Notes: a model not told the origin generated them from the letters alone. Counted from the first letter of the stretch, positions 1 to 5,976 are shown. The stretch: DNA of 5,976 nt from Methanobacteriota archaeon (GCA_018623995.1 JAAZUV010000092.1:1-5976), one strand, 5' to 3'. A program made the numbers and translations.

Positions 1-485
1 CCTTTCCGTGCATGTTCTTCCCATGGCAACATCCGTAATGTGAGATTCTGATGATTTTGCAATCCAGCAAGATATCCTTGCTTCCCGTCACCACGTCGAA
101 TAAACGAACCCGACCCAAAATTCGGGGATTTGAAATTTCCAACCAGTGAAATCTCCTCATCATGTGCAGCATGCAATGAACCAGCGAGGGCTTTACCGAC
201 TGGATCTCCCCGTTTTGCAAGCATTCGCTTTGAGAGCCATTTCATATCGTCCTTTTTGGCAACAATTTTTCGGAGATCTTGCAACGTTTTTGTTACGGGA
301 TCTTTCCGACCCCAACTCAAGCGACCTTTCCATGTCATGGTTGGGAGATAGTTGTCAGGATCGTCGAGGAGCTGTCGCAATTGACGACTGAGCCGCTTCG
401 CCGTAGCATCGTTTGCATGCTTTGTCCCACGCATCCGCATCCGCTGTTTTTGGCCAGGGAAGGATACCTGCGCTGGTCGTGCCAT
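1..485 (-). CDS. Hypothetical basic protein, C-terminally truncated by window edge
   Basis: An open frame of 161 complete codons runs from an ATG at 485 off the left edge with no stop. I do not recognise the family. The protein starts MARPAQVSFPGQKQRMRMRG and is strongly basic over its first 100 residues (many Arg and Lys, for example WKGRLSWGRKDP near residue 52 and KKDDMKWLSKRMLAKRG near 77). It becomes Gly/Asn-rich later (NFKSPNFGSGSFIRRGDGKQG, about 117-137). No membrane segment, signal peptide or catalytic motif is visible. A basic surface suggests nucleic-acid or ribosome binding, but that is only inference. The start is uncertain: the frame stays open upstream to a TGA near 570 and the intervening residues (EDLKRDACLEWDDGL) look protein-like, so a TTG at 506 could be the true start. 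A GGGATGA sequence lies about 7 bases before the ATG and may be a Shine-Dalgarno site. It diverges from the hydrolase at 572. Confidence 0.75.
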   Translation of the reverse strand, partial: MARPAQVSFPGQKQRMRMRGTKHANDATAKRLSRQLRQLLDDPDNYLPTMTWKGRLSWGRKDPVTKTLQDLRKIVAKKDDMKWLSKRMLAKRGDPVGKALAGSLHAAHDEEISLVGNFKSPNFGSGSFIRRGDGKQGYLAGLQNHQNLTLRMLPWEEHARK

Positions 486-536
486 AAGCCCGTCATCCCA
501 TTCCAAACAGGCGTCTCGCTTGAGGTCTTCCCCCTG

Positions 537-548
537 AATATGTCTATG
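537..548 (+). promoter_or_regulatory. Weak TATA-like element upstream of the PqqB-like hydrolase gene
   Basis: AATATGTCTATG is the most AT-rich stretch in the 86-base divergent spacer (486-571). It is centred about 29 bases before the ATG at 572, where an archaeal TATA box would sit for a nearly leaderless transcript. The match to a consensus TATA box is poor, and no separate box is evident for the leftward gene. Confidence 0.25.
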
Positions 549-571
549 TTGCAGGAGTGTGTGCTGTCGTC

Positions 572-1411
572 ATGGCGGTCGTTACATTGCTTGGAATCGC
601 TCAAGACGGAGGGCGCCCCCAACCTGGGTGCACTCGTTCGTGTTGTCAAGGATTGACTGAAGAAGATTACAGGAGCCCAGTTGCTCTCGGAATTCAAACA
701 AGTGGTGGAACAACACTCCTTATCGAAGCAACCCGAGACCTTGGACGTCAATTACGGATGATTGGCAATCCGAGCATCGATCATCTCTTCATTACACATG
801 CCCACCTTGGCCACGTGGATGGATTGGGTTTGTTTGGTCGAGAAACGATGTCAGCACGAAACATCAAACTCCATTGCAGCCCATCGATGCAAGCACTGAT
901 TGAAGCAACACCCGCTTGGAATCAATTGTTGCAACAAAATGTGCTTGAGCCCAGTGCGTTTCCGCAGGTTGAGATAGATGATGTCCTTGTAGAATTCATT
1001 CCAGTACCTCATCGAGCTGAACTTTCGGACATGCATGCTACGATTATCAGAGGCCAAGAGAAGTCCCTGCTGTTCTTGCCCGATCATGATTCGTGGGATC
1101 AAACCCTCGAAGTACACGACTGTGAATCAATCCGAGCGTTCCTTCAGAAATTCGCCATCGATATCGCACTCCTCGATGGAACGTTTTGGTCTGGTGGCGA
1201 ACTGCAAGGACGTGACATGAGCGTCGTTCCCCATCCAACAATTGAAGAGTCTTTACAACGATTAGGGGAGCGCAAAGTGAGCGACCCTGAGATTCAATTC
1301 ATTCATTTGAATCATACAAATCCGGTATATCGCAGCAATTCAGACGAGCATCAATTGATGGTCGATTTAGGATGGAAGATACCAGTAGAGGGAGAACAAT
1401 ACAACGTATGA
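572..1411 (+). CDS. PqqB-like metallo-beta-lactamase-fold hydrolase
   Basis: This 279-residue soluble protein belongs to the MBL superfamily, in the group annotated as coenzyme PQQ biosynthesis protein B-like. Order of motifs: an N-terminal LLGIAQDGGRPQPGC with a Cys cluster (C20, C24, C25) typical of this group; the metal motif THAHLGH (H76, H78, H81); VPH (H147); LPDHDSW (D171); LLDGTF (D202); VPHP (221); and HLNHTNP (H245, H248). The classical HxHxDH Asp is Gly, which I recall as usual in PqqB-like proteins and which argues against an ordinary two-metal beta-lactamase or RNase Z activity. The substrate is unknown; no other pqq genes are in the window, so PQQ synthesis is not supported. ATG 572 is preferred because MAVVTLLGIAQDGG matches the family start; an in-frame GTG at 557 would add only five residues. 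The gene converges on the symporter gene with 8 bases between stops. Confidence 0.9.
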   Translation: MAVVTLLGIAQDGGRPQPGCTRSCCQGLTEEDYRSPVALGIQTSGGTTLLIEATRDLGRQLRMIGNPSIDHLFITHAHLGHVDGLGLFGRETMSARNIKLHCSPSMQALIEATPAWNQLLQQNVLEPSAFPQVEIDDVLVEFIPVPHRAELSDMHATIIRGQEKSLLFLPDHDSWDQTLEVHDCESIRAFLQKFAIDIALLDGTFWSGGELQGRDMSVVPHPTIEESLQRLGERKVSDPEIQFIHLNHTNPVYRSNSDEHQLMVDLGWKIPVEGEQYNV

Positions 1412-1419
1412 TTCTCAAA

Positions 1420-3603
1420 TCAACTTTCTAAGAACACACTTCTTGGAATGATCTGAAAATCTTTCAATGCAAAAATTACAATCTCGAATTCAACTTCTTC
1501 ACCGGGATCGGTCCTCGGGCAAGCACCATCTCCTGTTTGTGCATCGACTCTGATGGTGAATTCATACTCGCCGGTATAGTCTCCAGTAGGGTATAATTTC
1601 TCATAAATTTCTACATCGGATTTGTTCGTGATGTTAAGTTGAACATCATAGTCATCATTATCAGCAGGCCTGAGCCAACCATCTGTCATGCCAGCCCAGA
1701 AAAAGTAACTTGAGTTTGTGAAATCTACACCGTGAATGACGAATCCACTACCTGTAAGGCTCGATGTATCGCTATGATGGGATGTGGTAATGGTGATATC
1801 ATCAAGGACATCATTCCCGGGGTCTATTGCACAGTTGGCTTGATCGACGGGCCCTTGCGGGTTTGTTTCTTCATTCGTCTCTTCAGCAGAGGCAATTACG
1901 ACGACCTCCATTGGAATATATCCAGCCAATTTCTCGGGATTGTCCCACGTGTAAGTGACTTCATAGATATCCCCGTCATCGAGGTAAACAACTTCAGCAC
2001 CAAAGTTCAAACTCTCAGTATTGTACAGAACGATGTAATCGTCAACGCCTCTGAATTGATATTCATCTGAATCCAATTCAGGTTCGTAGATAGCATAAGC
2101 CGCTTCTGCAACGCCAACAAAACAGAGTCCAATGACGCCAACTGTTGCAAATTGTCGTCGTCGTTCTTGTGAAATTTCGAATCGACCAAACGGATTCGAA
2201 GCAGACTCTTCACGAACAGCGCACATGATGAAGTGTGCAATGAATGCAGATCCAACACCTGGAACGGATGGGAAGACGTCCTCTCCAAGCCCAAGGAAAG
2301 TCCAAACGATGACACCTGTGAAGGCCGATATCATCATGACAATCGAGTGGACTGTATCAGGCTTGTAACCTGTCCAGCGAACGATGAGAAGTGGAACAAA
2401 GATGCCACCAAGGCCGTAGACTGCAAGAACCACCAAGGCGAAGACAGAATCGCCGCCCGGCACGTAAAGGCCTCCGACCGAAATCAATGTTGCAGCAGCT
2501 GCGACGTACAATGTAACGATCTTGGTTGTCTTGTGATCTTCTCGCCATTCTGGTTTGATGTCGTCGGTAATGGCTGCGGTACAAGCAAGGACTTGACTGT
2601 CAGCAGTCGACATTGTTGCAGCGAAAATCGATGCAAGAATCATTCCAACACCGAGTGCAGGTAGTGTGTCCATAGCCAGTGCAGGTAGGCCGAGTTCAGC
2701 ATCGAAATCACCGTCTGTAAACAAGACCCGACTGGCAAGTCCAACGATAAACATCAAAGCGATGAACGGCGTTTGCCAGACGAAAAACCAAATCATGGCC
2801 TGCTTTCGATCCTCATCGGATTTGAGCGTCATGACCCTGGATACGACCTGAGGTTGACCTGCAACACCCAATCCACCAAGGAAGAATGCGAGCAGATAAA
2901 GTGAGATTCCCAATGAGATATCTGTCGGTAGGAAATTGACAAGGGTCGCACTTTGCGATTCCAGTTCGCTATGCATTCCCGAGAACCCTCCAACGTCTCC
3001 AAGAGCAACCCAGCACAGGATGACCGATCCAACAATCATCACGCAGGATTGAGCAGCATCGGTCCAAATCGAAGCGCGAATACCTCCTGCGTAACAGTAC
3101 GCAACGACGAGAACGAATCCAATGAGAATACCAACCAATTCAGGCCAGCCGAGCATAACAAAGAGAGCTTTTCCTCCAGCAGTAAGTTGCGCTGCAGCAT
3201 AGATTGACAAGAAGAATACGGAGAGTACTGCAGCCAATTTTGCTTCCGGAGCCCCTGCTTTCTCAGAGACAAGGGAAGAAAGCGAACGCAATCCACGTTC
3301 ATTCCCTTCCTTTTGGATGAACTTGTACAGCCAAGCCCATGCAACCAATTGTCCAACAGTTGAAATCAAACCAATCCAAATGGCAGAATAACCCATCAAG
3401 TAGATGAATCCAATGAAACCGATGAACATGTAACCAGAGTTCCACGTACTGACCGCTGAGAGCGCTGCGAGAGCAGGATGCATCCCACGTCCTGCTACGA
3501 GGTAGTCATCGGTTGTGTCTTGTTTGACGCGCATGCTTGCAAGTCCAACACCTGCAAAGAAACCGAGAAATAGCAAGAAGGAAAGAAGAATTCCAACATC
3601 CAT
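1420..3603 (-). CDS. PutP-like sodium/solute symporter with C-terminal extracytoplasmic domain
   Basis: A 727-residue sodium:solute symporter (SSS family), closest by eye to the Na+/proline permease PutP, whose usual length is about 500. About 13 core membrane helices span residues 3-465. Signature segments are STWNSGYMFIGF (53-64), IWTDAAQ (179-185, D182 like PutP D187), GQPQVVSRVM (249-258) and AATMSTADSQVLACTAAITD (328-347), where S332/T333 match the sodium ligands S340/T341 of PutP. PutP D55 appears to be replaced (W54), though S56 matches S57. An extra hydrophobic helix at about 485-505 precedes about 220 acidic, beta-rich residues. By the PutP topology (N-terminus outside, 13 helices) a 14th helix places this tail outside the cell. 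The tail holds two Cys (C591, C695) and three N-glycosylation sequons (N630, N657, N660). Proline or another small carboxylate is the likely cargo, unproven. The gene is second in an operon, 4 bases after dph5. Confidence 0.92.
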   Translation of the reverse strand: MDVGILLSFLLFLGFFAGVGLASMRVKQDTTDDYLVAGRGMHPALAALSAVSTWNSGYMFIGFIGFIYLMGYSAIWIGLISTVGQLVAWAWLYKFIQKEGNERGLRSLSSLVSEKAGAPEAKLAAVLSVFFLSIYAAAQLTAGGKALFVMLGWPELVGILIGFVLVVAYCYAGGIRASIWTDAAQSCVMIVGSVILCWVALGDVGGFSGMHSELESQSATLVNFLPTDISLGISLYLLAFFLGGLGVAGQPQVVSRVMTLKSDEDRKQAMIWFFVWQTPFIALMFIVGLASRVLFTDGDFDAELGLPALAMDTLPALGVGMILASIFAATMSTADSQVLACTAAITDDIKPEWREDHKTTKIVTLYVAAAATLISVGGLYVPGGDSVFALVVLAVYGLGGIFVPLLIVRWTGYKPDTVHSIVMMISAFTGVIVWTFLGLGEDVFPSVPGVGSAFIAHFIMCAVREESASNPFGRFEISQERRRQFATVGVIGLCFVGVAEAAYAIYEPELDSDEYQFRGVDDYIVLYNTESLNFGAEVVYLDDGDIYEVTYTWDNPEKLAGYIPMEVVVIASAEETNEETNPQGPVDQANCAIDPGNDVLDDITITTSHHSDTSSLTGSGFVIHGVDFTNSSYFFWAGMTDGWLRPADNDDYDVQLNITNKSDVEIYEKLYPTGDYTGEYEFTIRVDAQTGDGACPRTDPGEEVEFEIVIFALKDFQIIPRSVFLES

Positions 3604-3606
3604 CGT

Positions 3607-3615
3607 ATCACATCC
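3607..3615 (-). promoter_or_regulatory. Shine-Dalgarno site for the symporter gene
   Basis: On the minus strand GGATGTGAT precedes the symporter ATG (3603) by 3 bases. It matches 8 of 9 bases of GGAGGTGAT, the complement of the conserved archaeal 16S rRNA 3' end. It overlaps the TGA stop of dph5, consistent with translation of the two genes from one transcript. It also supports MDVGILL as the true start. Confidence 0.45.
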
Positions 3616-4411
3616 AACGGTTGATGGCCTCTTGTTCCATCTCCGACAAGTTGGCTAAGAAGACCATGCAATTCAATCTCCCGCCTAATTGGGTCTTGAG
3701 GTTACCAATAGAGGTCGTTTTCATGAAGGCGTCGTCAGTACCTAAGTCGCAGCAAAGGACGCACATGGATTCAAACAAGGTTGCTGCTTGTTCCTTCAAA
3801 GCCTTATCAACATCTGATTCACTGAGTTTTCGAGCCATTTTTTCGATGCTTGCGAATGCATCCACTGGCTGCATGGGGCGCTGGTCACCAGTCCCTGCGC
3901 CAGTAGGATCGAGGTCAAACAACACCAAGGTGTGAAGGCCTTGCATCTGATTTCTCAACATCACTTCGAGTGGTGACGTAACAATCCATTCACCGTACGG
4001 ATAGGTCAACGTTGTTGACCGCCCAAATTTGTAATCCGAAAGACCTGTTGAACCCGGGACAAGCGTTGTCACAGAGATGCCATGAATTACTCGAACAGGA
4101 AGGCCAGCTTTCTGAGCACGCAGTTGAAAGTCGATGTGGGTCGTTGCCTGCATTGGATCACCAACAACCAAGATGGCGATGGATTGCGCTTTCGCTCGCT
4201 CGAAGAGCTCTTCAGGCCGTTCAACAGCAGGCCGCATGATGCGTTCAATTGGGCCAATCAACGCTTCTAATTTGGACAATTCATCCTCAGGCCACAATGC
4301 TGTGTAGGCTTCATAGAGACGCATGTCAGCTTTTTTTGCAACCTCAACAGCCTCAAGCGTCATGGATTCGACCTTTCCGGGCCCCATTCCAATCAGCGCA
4401 AAGCCAGTCAT
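3608..4411 (-). CDS. dph5: Diphthine synthase (diphthamide biosynthesis methyltransferase Dph5)
   Basis: SAM-dependent class III methyltransferase that methylates the 3-amino-3-carboxypropyl-modified histidine of elongation factor 2 to diphthine, the second stage of diphthamide synthesis in the cytosol. At 267 residues it has the usual archaeal length. Visible motifs are ALIGMGPG at residues 5-12 (first SAM loop), LYEAYT at 32-37, VVGDPMQATTHIDFQLRAQ at 82-100 (the hallmark Dph5 block), and PVRVIHGISVTTLVPGSTG at 105-123 followed by YKFGRSTTL. The ATG at 4411 is chosen because Dph5 proteins begin directly at the strand leading into the IGxGxG-like loop. An in-frame ATG at 4426 would add MENGS and has TGAGG directly in front of it, so it remains possible. 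dph5 is first in an operon with the symporter and diverges from trm5 over 52 bases. Its EF2 substrate and Dph2 partner are encoded elsewhere. Confidence 0.95.
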   Translation of the reverse strand: MTGFALIGMGPGKVESMTLEAVEVAKKADMRLYEAYTALWPEDELSKLEALIGPIERIMRPAVERPEELFERAKAQSIAILVVGDPMQATTHIDFQLRAQKAGLPVRVIHGISVTTLVPGSTGLSDYKFGRSTTLTYPYGEWIVTSPLEVMLRNQMQGLHTLVLFDLDPTGAGTGDQRPMQPVDAFASIEKMARKLSESDVDKALKEQAATLFESMCVLCCDLGTDDAFMKTTSIGNLKTQLGGRLNCMVFLANLSEMEQEAINRWM

Positions 4412-4463
4412 GCTGCCATTTTCCATCCTCAAACCTCATACTTGCGATGGTTCTCCGAGACCC
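4412..4463. promoter_or_regulatory. Divergent promoter region between dph5 and trm5
   Basis: These 52 bases must contain both start regions unless each promoter lies inside the opposing gene. No clear TATA box or BRE is visible. The best candidate is CTCATACTTG (4436-4445), about 24 bases before the trm5 ATG and, read as CAAGTATGAG, about 30 bases before the dph5 ATG. A single weak element could therefore serve both directions with nearly leaderless transcripts. This is inference from spacing only. Confidence 0.3.
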
Positions 4464-5555
4464 ATGCGTCATTTGAGGGTGCCGAGTGCTCAGACGTCGC
4501 ATTGGATTGACCTTTGCAAAACGAATGGCTGGTATGAAACCGGGTATCGAGTGCAACGAGTTGGAGACGACACAGCCATTCCACTCAATCCGCATGCACC
4601 TCGAGTAGACGACTCTGTTTGGGGAGATAACACAATGATTGAGCTTGATGTAACGGATAAGAAAGCTCGGCATTATTGGGAACATATTTCGGATGAGATA
4701 CGTACTGAGTTTGGCGATGAGTTCCCACAAGCGTTTGAGATACAAGGAGATGTCTTGCTCGTTAAAATTCCCGAAGAGATGGTTGAAGTTGAACATGAAA
4801 TCGCTCAAGCGATGTTGGAACAATTCCCATCCGTTCGCGTCGTGTGTCATGACGATGGCGTTGTAGGTGAATTTAGAGTTCGTAACTTACGGGTACTCAA
4901 GGCCCGAAACGACAACGATTCAACGCTGACACGATACCGAGAACATGGCCATGAATTCAACATCAATCCTGCGGTTGCATACTTTTCAGGTCGTTTAGGA
5001 ACCCAACGAATGCGAACTCTTGCTGTAGTCTCTTCGATGTCTCAGTCGAAAGGCCGACCACTTGTCATCGTCGATCCATATGCAGGAGTTGGCCCATCGA
5101 TGGCGCTGTTGTATACAGATGCAAACCTTGTTTCCAAAGCCTACGTCAACGACTTGAATCCGGATGCAATTCCTCTTCTGAAGCAGAATATGGAATACTT
5201 TCATTCCAAGCGCAAGCAAGGTGGCACGTACGTTGTGGATTGTTTGGATGCACGCAAACTCATGAAATCAAGGCCAGAAATAATTGGTACTGCTGACGTC
5301 CTTTTGGTAAACCTACCTCACGAGGGCATCGATCATTTACCGGATCTCCTCCCGCTGCTAACGGATGACGAATCGCTGGTTTGCGGCTGGTCGATTCAGG
5401 AAAAACAAGCCGATATCGAACATCAATTGCGTGCAGATATCGAAGTAGGTGGTTGGACGATTACAACGATTCATGTCGAAGAAATCAAAGGATTCTCGAC
5501 TGCAAAAGCCATGTTCCGTTACGAACTGGTATTGTCAAACCAAAACAAGCGCTGA
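4464..5555 (+). CDS. trm5: Trm5-type tRNA (guanine-N1)-methyltransferase with altered catalytic Glu
   Basis: SAM-dependent Rossmann-fold (class I) methyltransferase of the Trm5/Tyw2 family. Trm5 makes m1G37 next to the anticodon, which blocks +1 frameshifting and, in tRNA-Phe, begins wyosine synthesis. The 363 residues comprise an N-terminal D1 domain (about 1-45: LRVPSAQ...GYRVQRVGDDTAIPL), a middle region with VVGEFRVRNLRVL (133-145, R138 matching R145 of M. jannaschii Trm5), FNINPAVAYFSGRLGTQRMR (165-184), the SAM loop VDPYAGVGP (203-211), VNDLNPDAI (228-236) and the VNLPHEGID motif (282-290). Archaeal Trm5b is about 336 residues, so this is full length. ATG 4464 is chosen because the D1 domain starts there; extending the frame upstream only runs antisense through dph5. 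Oddity: the family TER/GER motif reads TQR, replacing the proposed general base by Q181. A Tyw2-like paralogue is the alternative. Confidence 0.9.
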   Translation: MRHLRVPSAQTSHWIDLCKTNGWYETGYRVQRVGDDTAIPLNPHAPRVDDSVWGDNTMIELDVTDKKARHYWEHISDEIRTEFGDEFPQAFEIQGDVLLVKIPEEMVEVEHEIAQAMLEQFPSVRVVCHDDGVVGEFRVRNLRVLKARNDNDSTLTRYREHGHEFNINPAVAYFSGRLGTQRMRTLAVVSSMSQSKGRPLVIVDPYAGVGPSMALLYTDANLVSKAYVNDLNPDAIPLLKQNMEYFHSKRKQGGTYVVDCLDARKLMKSRPEIIGTADVLLVNLPHEGIDHLPDLLPLLTDDESLVCGWSIQEKQADIEHQLRADIEVGGWTITTIHVEEIKGFSTAKAMFRYELVLSNQNKR

Positions 5556-5558
5556 ATT

Positions 5559-5588
5559 CATGAACGTCGAAGCGTTGGGACGTTCATG
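5559..5588 (+). terminator. Perfect 10-bp hairpin directly after trm5, possible 3' end signal
   Basis: CATGAACGTC (5559-5568) and GACGTTCATG (5579-5588) are exact inverted repeats around a 10-base loop, starting 3 bases after the trm5 stop. No T-run follows, so it is not a classical intrinsic terminator and archaeal termination usually relies on T-tracts. It may instead protect or process the trm5 mRNA 3' end, or be a protein-binding palindrome. Confidence 0.4.
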
Positions 5589-5716
5589 CGCAATGTTGTC
5601 CAATGCCAATGTGGAGCAAGCATCGACATCGCAGGGGCAACCCCACGAATTGATGGGATCAAAGTCTGGTGCCGAGTATGTGGCACGGTGACGGTTCATC
5701 AGAGAGATGAGTGAGG

Positions 5717-5788
5717 CGCCCGCTCCGGGAATTGAACCCGGGTCGCAGGAATGACAATCCTGCATGATAACCTCTACACCAAGCGGGC
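5717..5788 (-). tRNA. tRNA-Asp (anticodon GTC)
   Basis: A full 72-base cloverleaf folds on the minus strand. The acceptor arm GCCCGCT pairs perfectly with AGCGGGC. The D arm begins GTGT and closes with TCAT through G-T, T-A and G-C pairs, with GG in the loop. The anticodon arm is CAGGA-TTGTCAT-TCCTG with anticodon GTC. There is a 4-base variable region CGAC, and the T arm is CCGGG-TTCAATT-CCCGG. The discriminator base is G73, an aspartate identity element. CCA is not encoded (the DNA continues CCT), so it is added after transcription. There is no intron. It should decode GAC and GAU. A TATA box lies about 30 bases upstream. Confidence 0.97.
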
Positions 5789-5816
5789 CGTAGGCATCCA
5801 TCCGTAACGGAACCGC

Positions 5817-5823
5817 TATTTAA
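5817..5823. promoter_or_regulatory. TATA box shared by tRNA-Asp (left) and the 5855 gene (right)
   Basis: TATTTAA on the plus strand reads TTAAATA on the minus strand and sits inside the near-palindrome GCTATTTAAGC (5815-5825). It is centred 32 bases before the mature 5' end of tRNA-Asp, giving a start a few bases ahead of the tRNA. It is also 35 bases before the ATG at 5855, giving a leader of roughly 9 bases. No second AT-rich element exists in the 66-base spacer, so one TBP site appears to serve both directions. Confidence 0.65.
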
Positions 5824-5854
5824 GCCGCGAGGTATGGCATAGTCAGGGACGACC

Positions 5855-5976
5855 ATGGCAGCAAAGAAAACCTCGGCAGAAGAAGCACGAGAACAAGCAG
5901 AGGAAGCCGCACTAGGCTCCATGCTCGATGGCGCATTTGGTGCCATGGAAGGAATCGAAAGCACCCCTCCATCAAC
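5855..5976 (+). CDS. Hypothetical Ala/Glu-rich protein, N-terminal fragment
   Basis: An open frame starts at ATG 5855 and runs off the right edge after 40 complete codons. It begins MAAKKTSAEEAREQAEEAAL, a charged, helix-forming Ala/Glu segment, then GSMLDGAFGAMEGIESTPPS. No family is recognisable from so short a piece. There is no signal peptide or membrane segment, so a cytosolic protein with an unstructured or coiled N-terminus is likely. Support for it being real comes from the well-placed TATA box at 5817-5823 and the open frame beginning about 9 bases after the predicted transcription start. There is no strong Shine-Dalgarno sequence, consistent with a short leader. Confidence 0.65.
   Translation, partial: MAAKKTSAEEAREQAEEAALGSMLDGAFGAMEGIESTPPS

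Noticed and set aside
557..571. GTG start five codons upstream for the hydrolase
   Set aside because: The family N-terminus fits ATG 572, and the GTG overlaps the only Shine-Dalgarno-like AGGAG.
335..751. Minus-strand frame of 138 codons
   Set aside because: It overlaps the start of the hydrolase and lies out of frame with the leftward gene; its Ser/Cys/Thr-rich composition is typical of a shadow frame.
1732..3356. Many long frames on both strands within the symporter gene
   Set aside because: The 727-codon frame has clear membrane-helix and SSS motifs throughout. The others are Cys/Ser/Arg-rich shadows.
4323..4463. Upstream extension of the trm5 frame
   Set aside because: These 47 codons lie antisense to the dph5 start and the short divergent spacer. 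The family's N-terminal domain begins at ATG 4464.
5560..5691. 43-codon plus-strand frame after trm5
   Set aside because: Its start codon is inside a perfect hairpin, there is no Shine-Dalgarno site or TATA box, and the peptide resembles no family. Kept only as part of a finding on the spacer.
5535..5801. Minus-strand frame of 88 codons
   Set aside because: It runs through the whole tRNA-Asp gene and the end of trm5, so it is not a credible protein gene.
1..5976. CRISPR array, insertion sequence, phage or defence genes
   Set aside because: No spaced direct repeats, transposase motifs, terminal inverted repeats or target-site duplications were seen. tRNA-Asp has no flanking repeat of its 3' end that would suggest an integration site.

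Overview
The window reads as a gene-dense archaeal chromosome segment. Archaeal markers are a Dph5 diphthine synthase (a eukaryote/archaea enzyme), a Trm5-type tRNA(G37) methyltransferase, a tRNA-Asp gene without an encoded CCA end, and a TATA box of the form TTAAATA placed about 30 bases upstream of that tRNA. Intergenic gaps are short, GC content looks moderate, and proteins are acidic and Asp/Glu-rich. This fits a planktonic euryarchaeon of the Thermoplasmatota, most plausibly marine group II (Poseidoniales). That assignment is an inference from style, not proven by any marker here.

Layout, left to right. A truncated, very basic protein of unknown function runs leftwards out of the window (1-485, minus). 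It diverges from a PqqB-like metallo-beta-lactamase-fold hydrolase (572-1411, plus). That gene converges, with only 8 bases between the stop codons, on a two-gene minus-strand operon. The operon is dph5 (3608-4411) followed after 4 bases by a large PutP-like sodium/solute symporter (1420-3603), which carries an unusual C-terminal extracytoplasmic domain of about 220 residues. Divergent from dph5, across 52 bases, is trm5 (4464-5555, plus). After trm5 come a perfect 10-bp hairpin (5559-5588) and a non-coding-looking spacer, then tRNA-Asp(GTC) on the minus strand (5717-5788), and finally the start of an Ala/Glu-rich protein (5855 to the right edge, plus). The last two appear to fire outward from one shared TATA element at 5817-5823.

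Functionally, the centre is a translation-fidelity cluster: Dph5 acts on the diphthamide of elongation factor 2, Trm5 methylates tRNA position 37, and a tRNA gene lies next door. The transporter is a passenger in the dph5 operon and its substrate is not determined by sequence. No mobile element, CRISPR array, defence system or rRNA is visible, and no gene-free stretch exceeds 300 bases. The points most worth a second look are the symporter's added extracytoplasmic domain, the replacement of the proposed catalytic glutamate of Trm5 by glutamine, and the single TATA box shared by a tRNA and a protein gene.
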